Positions 1-6,061 of a DNA stretch of 6,687 nucleotides are shown here, in pieces. The stretch is from Beijerinckiaceae bacterium (GTDB lineage Bacteria > Pseudomonadota > Alphaproteobacteria > Rhizobiales > Beijerinckiaceae), in the NCBI GenBank assembly GCA_027346205.1, contig DAIESR010000482.1, forward strand, positions 1-6,687. The letters are read 5' to 3'. The notes below the pieces were generated by a model that was not told the origin of the DNA, ran no database searches, and saw only the letters and a list, made by a program, of their open reading frames with translations. Numbering within the stretch: position 1 is the stretch's first letter; each line of letters starts with the position of its first letter. The position numbers were made by a program, and so were the translations under genes.

Positions 1-1883
1 GCCGGCCCGGCGTGTATATCGGCGGGACCGACGAAGCTGCGCTCCACCATCTCTTCGCCGAGGTTCTCGACAATGCCATGGATGAGGCGGTCGCCCGCCA
101 TGCGAGCTTCATCGATGTGACGGTCGAGCCCGACGGCTTTCTCAGCGTGGCCGACAATGGCCGCGGCATTCCGATCGATCCACATCCGAAGTTTCCGAAG
201 AAATCCGCGCTCGAAGTCATCATGACAACCCTCCATGCGGGCGGCAAATTCGATTCGGGCGCCTATCAGACTTCGGGTGGCCTGCACGGCGTCGGCGTCT
301 CCGTCGTCAATGCGCTGTCCGAGCGGCTGGAGGTCGAAGTCGCGCGCGGGCAGATGCTCTATCGGCAGATTTTCGAGCGCGGGCATCCGAAGAGCAAGCT
401 CGAAACGCTCGGCAAGATCTCCAACCGGCGCGGCACAAAAGTGCGCTTCAAGCCCGATCCGGATATTTTCGGCAAGGCAGCCAAATTCAAGCCCACCCGC
501 CTTTTCAAGATGGCGCGCGCCAAAGCCTATCTCTTCGGCGGCGTTGAGATCCGCTGGCATTGCGCGCCGGCCATCCTCGATCCGACGGGCGAGATTCCGG
601 CCGAAGCCGTCTTCCATTTTCCGGGCGGGCTCAAGGATTATCTCGCCCAAGATATCGAGGGCAAGGAACTCGTCGCCGAACAGATCTTCACCGGCAAGGT
701 CGAGAAAGATGCCGGCCATGGATCGCTCGAATGGGCCATCGCCTGGCTCGCCGAAGACGACGGCTTCGTCCATTCCTATTGCAACACCATTCCGACACCG
801 GACGGTGGCACGCATGAAGCGGGGCTGCGCACGGCTCTGCTCCGTGGCCTCAAGGATCATGCCGAGCGCATCGGCCAGGCCAAGCGCGCCGCCGTGCTCA
901 CCAGTGACGATGTCATGACCTCCTGCGCCGCGCTCATCTCGGTGTTTCTGCGCGAGCCGGAATTTCAGGGCCAGAACAAAAGCCGCCTGATGACGCAGGA
1001 AGCCTCCCGCATCGTCGAAACGACATTGCGCGATGCCTTCGACCATTGGCTCGCCGCCTCGCCTTCCGCTGCCTTGCGCCTGCTCGATTTCACCATCGAG
1101 CGCGCCGACGAGAGGCTGCGCCGCCGGGCGGAAAAAGACGTCGCCCGCAAAACCGCGGGGCGCAAACTGCGCTTACCCGGAAAGCTCGCAGATTGCACGA
1201 ATAATGCGGCGCAAGGCTCTGAAATATTTATTGTTGAAGGCGATTCAGCCGGCGGGTCGGCGAAACAGGCGCGCGACCGTATGAACCAAGCCATCTTGCC
1301 CTTGCGCGGCAAGATTCTGAATGTCGCTAGCGCCACGCGCGATAAGCTCGCCGCCAATCAGCAGCTCGGCGATCTCATCCAGGCGCTCGGCTGCGGGAGC
1401 GGCACCCAATATAAGGATGAGGATCTCCGCTACGAGAAGATCATCATCATGACCGATGCGGATGTCGACGGCGCGCATATCGCATCGCTGCTCATCACAT
1501 TCTTCTATCGGCAAATGCCGAAGCTCATCGATGGCGGGCACCTCTATCTCGCTGTACCACCGCTCTATCGGCTGACGCAGGGCGCGACCCATGCCTATGC
1601 GCGCGATGAAGCCCATCGCGAAGAGATCGTCAAAAATGTTCTCACCGGCCGCGGCAAGATCGAGGTAAGCCGCTTCAAAGGCCTCGGTGAAATGCTGCCG
1701 GCGCAATTGAAGGAAACCACCATGAACCCGCGCACGCGCTCTCTCTTGCGCGTCACCATCATGCCCGAAGAGAAGACGGAAACAGCTGATTCCGTCGAAC
1801 GGCTGATGGGCAATAAGCCCGATGCGCGCTTCACTTTCATTCAGGAGCGGGCGCCCTTCGCCGTCGAACTGGTGGTGGTGTAA
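1..1883 (+). CDS. parE: DNA topoisomerase IV subunit B (ParE), 5' end cut off by window
   Basis: ATPase subunit of topoisomerase IV, which with ParC decatenates and relaxes daughter chromosomes. The reading frame is open from base 3 (R-P-G-V-Y-I-G-G-T-D), so the GTG at base 12 is an internal codon and the real start lies upstream. Numbering from that valine: the GHKL ATPase domain shows EVLDN with the likely catalytic Glu17 and Mg-binding Asn21, DNGRGIP at 48-54 and the GGLHGVG nucleotide-binding loop at 89-95. A QNK triplet at 321-323 occupies the place of the usual QTK loop lysine. The TOPRIM domain has EGDSAGGSA at 409-417 and the metal-binding DADVDG at 482-487. RFKGLGEM at 554-561 marks the C-terminal GyrB/ParE domain, and the protein ends soon after FTFIQERAPF. 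The overall length and the lack of a GyrB-type insert favour ParE over GyrB. No clear terminator follows the TAA. Confidence 0.95.
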   Translation, partial: RPGVYIGGTDEAALHHLFAEVLDNAMDEAVARHASFIDVTVEPDGFLSVADNGRGIPIDPHPKFPKKSALEVIMTTLHAGGKFDSGAYQTSGGLHGVGVSVVNALSERLEVEVARGQMLYRQIFERGHPKSKLETLGKISNRRGTKVRFKPDPDIFGKAAKFKPTRLFKMARAKAYLFGGVEIRWHCAPAILDPTGEIPAEAVFHFPGGLKDYLAQDIEGKELVAEQIFTGKVEKDAGHGSLEWAIAWLAEDDGFVHSYCNTIPTPDGGTHEAGLRTALLRGLKDHAERIGQAKRAAVLTSDDVMTSCAALISVFLREPEFQGQNKSRLMTQEASRIVETTLRDAFDHWLAASPSAALRLLDFTIERADERLRRRAEKDVARKTAGRKLRLPGKLADCTNNAAQGSEIFIVEGDSAGGSAKQARDRMNQAILPLRGKILNVASATRDKLAANQQLGDLIQALGCGSGTQYKDEDLRYEKIIIMTDADVDGAHIASLLITFFYRQMPKLIDGGHLYLAVPPLYRLTQGATHAYARDEAHREEIVKNVLTGRGKIEVSRFKGLGEMLPAQLKETTMNPRTRSLLRVTIMPEEKTETADSVERLMGNKPDARFTFIQERAPFAVELVVV

Positions 1884-1952
1884 GTTCTCGTTGGATAGCC
1901 GTCGATAAAGTGGTCCTCAGGTCAGCTCAAAGCGGCAATTTTCAGCTTCGCA

Positions 1953-1967
1953 TCAACCTTCCATTAA
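1953..1967 (+). promoter_or_regulatory. Possible CtrA-like box (TCAA-N7-TTAA)
   Basis: The sequence TCAA, seven bases, then TTAACC differs by one base from the alphaproteobacterial CtrA consensus TTAA-N7-TTAA. It lies between parE and the small membrane-protein gene, about 185 bases before that start codon, with palindromic repeats in between. Such short motifs occur by chance, so this is only a candidate. Confidence 0.2.
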
Positions 1968-1994
1968 CCATCGCCTCGCATCCTTGCATGATCC

Positions 1995-2032
1995 TAGAGC
2001 CGATCCCGATCACATGGATCAAATCGGCTCTA
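1995..2032. repeat. Palindromic intergenic repeat, first hairpin (TAGAGCCGAT type)
   Basis: A perfect 10-bp inverted repeat, TAGAGCCGAT at 1995-2004 and ATCGGCTCTA at 2023-2032. A shorter GATC/GATC pair lies inside the loop (2008-2011 and 2017-2020). It resembles the short palindromic intergenic elements of rhizobial-type genomes (RIME-like). It stands 11 bases before a second, larger element, so the two probably form one mosaic insertion. Confidence 0.6.
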
Positions 2033-2043
2033 CATCAAACAAT

Positions 2044-2134
2044 TAGAGCATGTCCTTCATCAATGAGACATCGAATATATCCGATGTCTAAAATAATGGA
2101 AAAGTTGAGCCAACTTTTCCGGGACATGCTCTAG
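2044..2134. repeat. Compound palindromic repeat A (TAGAGCATG family), cruciform-capable
   Basis: An outer 12-bp perfect stem joins TAGAGCATGTCC (2044-2055) with its complement at 2122-2133. Inside are two further hairpins: AGACATCG (2066-2073) with CGATGTCT (2082-2089), and GGAAAAGTTG (2098-2107) with CAACTTTTCC (2111-2120) around a 3-base loop. The whole can fold as a three-way junction. Its right-hand 24 bases (2111-2134) match 5921-5944 at 23 of 24 positions, so this is a dispersed repeat and not an isolated hairpin. It ends 17 bases before the next start codon. Confidence 0.75.
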
Positions 2135-2151
2135 TAAGAAGGGCGAGGGGC

Positions 2152-2445
2152 ATGTCGATCCTGCGGCGGTTTTGGAGACACGAGGTGGCTTCGAGTTTCG
2201 AAAGCTTGGCGCTCGCATTGTCCGTGATTGCTGTGCTCAGTGTCGCCAGTGCCGATCTTCTCCATCATGCTTCAAAAAAGGACGGCATCATCGTCCGTGC
2301 CCTGGCAAAACTCAGGGCACCGGCCACCCCGACCAATGCGCATGATATGGCCTCGCGCGGCGGCATCGACTATACGCCGACGGGAACGATCCTCGGCCTC
2401 AGACGCGCCGCCACGCTCAATCCCTGCACTGCTCCAGCGAAATAG
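2152..2445 (+). CDS. Unrecognised small protein with one membrane segment, 97 aa
   Basis: I do not recognise this gene. The ATG at 2152 is preceded by AAGAAGGG (2136-2143), a fair ribosome binding site at 8-base spacing; a second purine run GAGGGG sits closer. The product opens with a basic stretch (MSILRRFWRH), then a hydrophobic helix at about residues 17-36, then a soluble tail of about 60 residues, basic and rich in Ala/Thr/Pro. The N terminus recalls Flp/type IVb pilins: short basic leader, Glu11, then Glu17 five residues into the stretch after Val12, followed by the helix. The glycine expected before the prepilin cleavage site is absent, so pilin identity is unproven. It stands alone between parE and draT with gaps on both sides. 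Codon use looks like that of its neighbours. It could instead be a small inner-membrane protein, or less likely a chance reading frame. Confidence 0.55.
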   Translation: MSILRRFWRHEVASSFESLALALSVIAVLSVASADLLHHASKKDGIIVRALAKLRAPATPTNAHDMASRGGIDYTPTGTILGLRRAATLNPCTAPAK

Positions 2446-2577
2446 AACGCAGAGCCTTGGCCGCCTGTCGGACTCGGATCTCGAGTGGCGCGCTTCGAGC
2501 CGTTGGGCTTGCAAATGCGTTTGACGTGAGGCGGAGGCTCTTCATCAAAAAGTGAAATTGGACATATTGTCGCAGCA

Positions 2578-2606
2578 TTGGTTTGGCTATTACAAATTTA
2601 TATATC
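2578..2606 (+). promoter_or_regulatory. Candidate sigma-70-type promoter
   Basis: TTGGTT (2578-2583) and TATATC (2601-2606) are separated by 17 bases in an AT-rich patch. The hexamers match the housekeeping consensus at 3 of 6 and 4 of 6 positions, so the support is spacing and base composition more than sequence. Transcription would begin near 2613 and run into the terminator about 100 bases on. Confidence 0.25.
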
Positions 2607-2612
2607 CGAATG

Positions 2613-2715
2613 TACATTTGCCTTCCCTTATGGGGCGCGGCGTGCTCTGTCGCGTATCCTTGGCCTTAAGCTGAGGCATTCCCGCGTCAGCGAGGATGCT
2701 TCAGCTTCTTTTTTT
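2613..2715 (+). ncRNA. Hypothetical small RNA or terminated leader, about 100 nt
   Basis: This interval is bounded by a promoter-like pair upstream and a very good intrinsic terminator downstream, and holds no plausible protein. That layout suits a short non-coding transcript, or a leader of draT in which transcription stops before the gene under some conditions. I recognise no known RNA family in it. The terminator could equally close the transcript of the small gene ending at 2445. Confidence 0.22.
2668..2715 (+). terminator. Strong rho-independent terminator
   Basis: The left arm AAGCTGAGGCAT (2668-2679) pairs with ATGCTTCAGCTT (2696-2707), 12 bp with one G-T wobble. The loop region adds five more pairs (2681-2685 with 2690-2692 and 2694-2695, one bulged A) around a GTCA tetraloop. 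C and seven T follow at 2708-2715. It works only on the + strand. It lies 223 bases past the small gene and before draT, so draT needs its own promoter downstream of it or read-through. Confidence 0.8.
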
Positions 2716-2739
2716 GTGCGCTTCGCGTTCGCAGCGCAC
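2716..2739 (+). other. Inverted repeat directly after the terminator T-run
   Basis: GTGCGCT (2716-2722) pairs perfectly with AGCGCAC (2733-2739), with two more possible C-G pairs inside. It starts on the base after the last T of the terminator. It may be an operator-like palindrome or part of the draT leader fold. Confidence 0.4.
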
Positions 2740-2927
2740 TGGCCAACACATCATAACAATCAGATGCCTTCGCACGATCGCCCGTTGCTGTGATAGAATT
2801 TCAGCGCGAGCAGACTCGGCTTTGGATGAGACCGACAGCCTTTTCCATAGGGCGATGCTTGAATATTCGGCTGGCTCATCGAGCCCAAACTGGGGCGGCA
2901 TCTGTGGCGACCGCAAAAGGCAAGGCC

Positions 2928-3779
2928 GTGTCCGAGACCCTCACCGAAGAAGCTGAGGAAATCGGCGACCCGCCACGCACAATCGGCCATTCCACCAATC
3001 TCGTCGGCCTGCCCACTGATTTCCTGGCGAGCTGCGATTTTAATGACGAACCATGCCCGGTTCATATTTCCGGCGTGCGGGAGATGAACCCCAGGCTTTT
3101 CGAAATGCTGGCTTTGGCCAGCGGGATCGTGGAAGCCGGCCAAGCCTTCGACAGCTATACGAAAGCCATGTTCGCACTCGAGCCCGAGCAGCAGGTCGTC
3201 CGTCCTCGTCCGAGCACGGCAGCGCGACGCTATCGCTCCTCCTATCTCGATCTCATCCGCGGCTGGGGTTTTAACAGCAATGCGGCGGAGGGCGCGGTCC
3301 TCAAAGGCTGGACAGAAAGCCGGTTCGGGATCTTCCCGACTTTTCACAAAGAGCCAATCTGCCGGATTGCGACCGGCGCCTGGACCTCTTATGTCGAAGA
3401 AAAAATGGCGAGCCGCTTCCACAATAATTCCATCTATGTGCAGCTCGATCTCCTCTATGAATTCTGTCAATGGGCAGCGCCGCAGTTGCATGCGAACAAG
3501 ACCCATCTCACCCTTTACCGTGGCGTCAACGGGTTCGACGAGCACCTGATCACGCGGCGGCTCGATAAGAAGCGGGTCGTAATGCGTCTCAACAATCTTG
3601 TCTCCTTTACACGCGAACGCGACGTCGCCACCTGTTTCGGCGACGTCATTCTCACCGTCGACGTGCCGCTGCAGAAGCTCGTCTTCTTCAACACACTCCT
3701 GCCGATGCATGCGCTCAAGGGTGAGAGCGAATATCTCGTCATCGGCGGCGATTATCTCGCACGCACCAGCATGATGTAA
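2928..3779 (+). CDS. draT: NAD+--dinitrogen-reductase ADP-ribosyltransferase (DraT)
   Basis: DraT moves ADP-ribose from NAD+ to a conserved arginine of nitrogenase Fe protein (NifH), switching nitrogenase off. The product carries the family landmarks: GHSTNLVGLPT near the N terminus (from residue 20), GWGFNSNAAEGAVLKGW, ESRFG-PTFHK, SRFHNNSI and LLYEFCQW. It also shows the triad expected of R-S-E ADP-ribosyltransferases: the Arg of LYRG (residue 198), the Ser of VSFT (226) and the ESE pair (266-268). The frame is open from a GTG at 2790 (329 aa) with an ATG at 2826. I prefer the GTG at 2928 (283 aa), because AAAAGG stands 7 bases before it and the length then fits known DraT proteins. draG follows, so the two are probably cotranscribed. 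Family knowledge places control of DraT under PII proteins; no gene for these is in view. Confidence 0.93.
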   Translation: MSETLTEEAEEIGDPPRTIGHSTNLVGLPTDFLASCDFNDEPCPVHISGVREMNPRLFEMLALASGIVEAGQAFDSYTKAMFALEPEQQVVRPRPSTAARRYRSSYLDLIRGWGFNSNAAEGAVLKGWTESRFGIFPTFHKEPICRIATGAWTSYVEEKMASRFHNNSIYVQLDLLYEFCQWAAPQLHANKTHLTLYRGVNGFDEHLITRRLDKKRVVMRLNNLVSFTRERDVATCFGDVILTVDVPLQKLVFFNTLLPMHALKGESEYLVIGGDYLARTSMM

Positions 3780-3836
3780 GCGCGGATGCGCCTCCGCCCG
3801 CCCACCAGCGGCGCGACTCTTGCCGGCGGACCGGAC

Positions 3837-4724
3837 ATGCCGCTCATTTCGACAGATGCCATCGACCGCGCTTTAGGAGCCTTTCTGGGCCTCGCCACGG
3901 GCGATGCTTTGGGCGCCACGGTCGAAGTCATGACCAAAGAGGAGATCGCCAGCACGCATGGGGTTCATCGCACCATCTCGGGCGGCGGCTGGCTGCGGCT
4001 GAAGCCCGGCCAGGTGACGGACGATACCGAAATGTCGCTCGCGCTCGGCCGATCCCTGATCCGGCGCGGCACCTGCGATGTCCGCGACATTTGCGAGGAA
4101 TTCGCCGACTGGCTCAAAGCGGGGCCTGTCGATGTCGGCAACACCTGTCGGCGCGGGATCAGGCGCTATATTGCCCAGGGCACGCTCGCAGGCCCACCCT
4201 CCGACGGCGATGCGGGCAATGGGGCAGCCATGCGGGTCTTGCCGATCGCCCTCGCGACACTCGGCCGGCGCGAGGACGCCAAGGCCTGGACCATCGCCCA
4301 ATGCCATATCACCCATCATCATCCGCTGTCGGATGCTGCTGCTCTCGCCTTCGTGGAGATGACCCAGGCTCTGGTCTTTGGCGCGGATCGCAGCGCCGTG
4401 CTGCACCTTGCCGAGAATTTACAGGAACAGGTGCCAGCGCTGCGCTTTTCGCCCTACCCGGGGCTTTCTTCCGCCTATGTGGTCGAGACGGTGCAGACGG
4501 TCTTCCATTATTATTTCACGACCGACAGTTTCACCGATTGCCTCGTCGCGACCGTCAATCAAGGGGGCGATGCTGACACGACCGGCGCATTGGCCAGCAT
4601 GCTTGCCGGCGCCACTTACGGCACGAGCGCGATCCCGCGCATCTGGCTCGACCGGCTGGACCGCAACGTGGTTGCCGAGATCAAGGCGCAAGTGCCGCGA
4701 TTGCTCGCGCTCGCGGCGGGGTGA
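3837..4724 (+). CDS. draG: ADP-ribosyl-[dinitrogen reductase] hydrolase (DraG)
   Basis: DraG removes ADP-ribose from NifH and restores nitrogenase, the reverse of DraT. It is a dinuclear-metal (Mn2+) ADP-ribosylglycohydrolase. Numbering from the ATG at 3837 (295 aa): GDALGATVE at 22-30, GGGWLRLKPGQ followed by the metal-site TDDTE (from 61), PVDVGNTCRRGIRRY, GDAGNGAAMR at 124-133, ITHHHPLSDAA and the second metal motif GGDADTTGA at 243-251. All are hallmark DraG segments, and nothing looks damaged. An upstream in-frame ATG at 3786 would add 17 residues that do not resemble DraG and would leave 6 bases after draT. The 3837 start matches the usual length of about 294 residues but has only a weak ribosome binding site, so either is possible. 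No draB follows, unlike the drTGB order reported in Rhodospirillum and Azospirillum. Confidence 0.94.
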   Translation: MPLISTDAIDRALGAFLGLATGDALGATVEVMTKEEIASTHGVHRTISGGGWLRLKPGQVTDDTEMSLALGRSLIRRGTCDVRDICEEFADWLKAGPVDVGNTCRRGIRRYIAQGTLAGPPSDGDAGNGAAMRVLPIALATLGRREDAKAWTIAQCHITHHHPLSDAAALAFVEMTQALVFGADRSAVLHLAENLQEQVPALRFSPYPGLSSAYVVETVQTVFHYYFTTDSFTDCLVATVNQGGDADTTGALASMLAGATYGTSAIPRIWLDRLDRNVVAEIKAQVPRLLALAAG

Positions 4725-4810
4725 GTGGCACTGTGTGCCGGCATTTCAGCCATGCGCGACTGGCCGAATCCACCATTCGCGCGTGGGTCTCGCGAAATCA
4801 GGGCTTCGCA

Positions 4811-4856
4811 GGACACGTTTTGTCCGCTAGGCAGGGATCACAATCCCGCCGCCTAG
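4811..4856. other. Two hairpins after draG, no T-run
   Basis: GGACA (4811-4815) pairs with TGTCC (4821-4825). Directly after it, CTAGGC (4827-4832) pairs with GCCTAG (4851-4856) and encloses GGGAT/ATCCC (4834-4838 with 4843-4847). Their place about 90-130 bases after the draG stop suggests a 3'-end or transcript-stabilising structure. No T-run follows, so I do not call a rho-independent terminator. Confidence 0.4.
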
Positions 4857-4916
4857 AGCGGTTAGAGCATGGTCTCGATCGATGCAAGATCGGGCTTGTC
4901 ACTGCCGAAGGGCTCT
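4854..4916. repeat. Degenerate relic of the TAGAGCATG repeat
   Basis: TAGAGCGGTTAGAGCATGG begins with the same TAGAGC(ATG) ends seen in the intact elements at 2044 and 5898. The AGAGC here can pair with GCTCT near 4912-4916, and a CGATC/GATCG pair lies between, but the arms are otherwise decayed. The remaining bases to the next gene (4917-4974) show nothing further apart from a ribosome binding site. Confidence 0.4.
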
Positions 4917-4974
4917 GAACCCAACGTAATGCCGCGAAAGAAGAACGCGAAAAATTTCAATGGAGTCGAAACGG

Positions 4975-5763
4975 ATGGCCTTCCTCAGCCGCTTTCTCAA
5001 GGGCCTCGCCGCCGCCGCCGCCATGAGCTGCCTGATGGGCTGGCTGGCCGGGACCGCGCTTGCGGATGGGCAATTTTCGTCCACGCAAAAGAGCGAGATC
5101 GAACAGACCATCAAGGGCTACCTCATGAAAAACCCTGAGGTCCTGCGCGATGCGATCAACGAGCTCGATCGGCGTGAAAAATCCGCCGAAGCGAATGCTC
5201 GCACCAAGATCGTCTCCGACCTGCAAGGGCCGCTTTATGTCTCCCTGGCCCAGTCGGTGGCCGGCAATCCAAACGGTAAGATCACGCTCGTCGAATTCTT
5301 CGACTATAATTGCGGCTATTGCAAAAAAGCGCTTCCCGATATCGCACGGCTGATTAAGGAAAATCCCGATCTTCGCGTGATATTGAAGGATTATCCGATC
5401 CTCTCCGAAGGATCGATCCAAGCGTCCGAAGTCGCCACCGCGTTGCACAAGCAGTTCAGCGGCGAGAAATTGTGGCAATATCATCAAAAGCTTTTGTCTT
5501 TGCACACGGCTGTCGGTCGGACCCAGGCGATCGCTGTCGCCAAGCAGATGGGCGCCGACGTGGACAAGCTCACCAAGGACGCCGCCGACCCGGCCATCAA
5601 GAAAAGTCTCGATGAAAACGATCAAGTGGGCCGGGCACTCATGCTCAACGGCACGCCATCCTTCGTCATTGGCCAGGAAACGGTCATCGGCGCCATCGGC
5701 TATGATCGGCTGAAGACCAAGCTCGATAATGTCAGGAAATGCGGCAAGGTCGTTTGTTCCTGA
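4975..5763 (+). CDS. Periplasmic DsbA-family thiol-disulfide protein, ScsC/Com1-like
   Basis: Probable exported disulfide oxidoreductase or isomerase. Numbered from the upstream ATG at 4960: basic N terminus, hydrophobic core with an alanine run, and a likely signal peptidase I site after TALA (residue 35). A helical segment at about 40-70 (SEIEQTIKGYLMKNPEVL) resembles the ScsC N-terminal domain. The thioredoxin fold follows, with CGYC at 118-121 after FFDYN and the cis-proline motif GTPSF at 231-235. Two more cysteines lie at the extreme C terminus (261 and 266). I place the start at the second ATG (4975) because TGGAG at 4961-4965 precedes it at 9 bases, while the first ATG has no such site; both give a signal peptide. 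The partner (DsbB- or DsbD-like) is not in view. It precedes aroQ, an order I recall in other alphaproteobacteria. Confidence 0.88.
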   Translation: MAFLSRFLKGLAAAAAMSCLMGWLAGTALADGQFSSTQKSEIEQTIKGYLMKNPEVLRDAINELDRREKSAEANARTKIVSDLQGPLYVSLAQSVAGNPNGKITLVEFFDYNCGYCKKALPDIARLIKENPDLRVILKDYPILSEGSIQASEVATALHKQFSGEKLWQYHQKLLSLHTAVGRTQAIAVAKQMGADVDKLTKDAADPAIKKSLDENDQVGRALMLNGTPSFVIGQETVIGAIGYDRLKTKLDNVRKCGKVVCS

Positions 5764-5833
5764 GGTGTTCCCGTTCTCTCTGGATATAGCGGGCTCGGCG
5801 AGAGCAACACGGCCTGAGTCCGAGGAGTTCCTT

Positions 5834-5882
5834 AGAGCTTTTTCTGATCGGATGGAGTCATCCGATCGAGAAGAAAACGCTC
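5834..5882. repeat. Palindromic repeat unit B1 (GAGC-TTTTCTGATCGG type)
   Basis: GATCGGATG (5846-5854) pairs perfectly with CATCCGATC (5859-5867) around the loop GAGT. An outer, imperfect stem joins GAGCTTTTTCT (from 5834) to the GAAGAAAACGCTC that ends at 5882. It directly precedes unit B2, mirroring the two-part arrangement at 1995-2134. Confidence 0.55.
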
Positions 5883-5897
5883 ACAATCAATGTGTTG

Positions 5898-5944
5898 GAG
5901 CATGTTCCGGAAAAGTCTATCAACTTTTCCGGAACATGCTCTAG
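5898..5944. repeat. Palindromic repeat unit B2, perfect 19-bp stem (TAGAGCATG family)
   Basis: Bases 5898-5916 (beginning GAGCATGTTCC) are perfectly complementary to 5923-5941, leaving a 6-base loop CTATCA. Its right end (5921-5944) matches the repeat at 2111-2134 at 23 of 24 bases. The perfect stem, despite no coding role, suggests a recent copy or selection for structure. It may also act as a transcript-end structure for the dsbA-like gene, but no T-run follows. Confidence 0.75.
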
Positions 5945-6061
5945 CGGAGATTTCCCGCGTTTCTTCTTTGCAGCGGACAAGGTTTTTACGTAAGGCTTTC
6001 TTTGCTGGACGAAGCCGGCTAAGGAAAGCTTCCGCTTCATACCGCGCTACTCCATGTGCCG

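Larger units (their letters stand above)
2446..2927 (+). other. Gene-free region upstream of draT
   Basis: No convincing gene lies in these 482 bases. The reading frames present lack codon bias and recognisable protein character. The segment around 2550-2630 is noticeably AT-rich against a GC-rich background and contains a promoter-like pair of hexamers. It is followed by a terminator (2668-2715) and another hairpin (2716-2739). The draT reading frame itself is open from a GTG at 2790, but the part before 2928 does not resemble DraT. The stretch is therefore best seen as a leader or regulatory region, with a possible small RNA. Confidence 0.5.

Noticed and set aside
1910..2134. Reading frame ending in KLSQLFRDML, and the similar one ending in YQLFRNML at 5729-5944
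   Set aside because: The shared C-terminal residues come from the palindromic repeat read in frame, not from related proteins.
2071..2134. CRISPR-like or tRNA-like appearance of the stacked hairpins
   Set aside because: There are no direct repeats with regular spacers and no tRNA arms or anticodon loop; the structure is explained as a palindromic intergenic repeat.
2504..2518. Possible sigma-54 promoter TGGGCTTGCAAATGC, and a second GG-N10-GC at 2560-2573
   Set aside because: Only the invariant GG/GC and a few neighbours match TGGCAC-N5-TTGC. No TGT-N10-ACA NifA site was found upstream, and both lie before the terminator, so they could not simply drive draT.
2578..2793. TTG-start reading frame of 71 codons within the draT upstream region
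   Set aside because: It runs through the terminator hairpin, its composition is not protein-like, and no ribosome binding site precedes it.
2760..3710. Long antisense reading frame (316 codons) opposite draT
   Set aside because: It is a shadow of the high-GC draT frame; draT motifs on the other strand fully explain the coding signal.
4721..4918. GTG-start 65-codon frame overlapping the draG stop
   Set aside because: It crosses two hairpins and the repeat relic, has no ribosome binding site and no recognisable protein features.
4960..5050. Lipoprotein signal at the cysteine in AAMSCL of the DsbA-like protein
   Set aside because: The residues before the cysteine do not fit a lipobox, while TALA before DGQ gives a normal signal peptidase I site.
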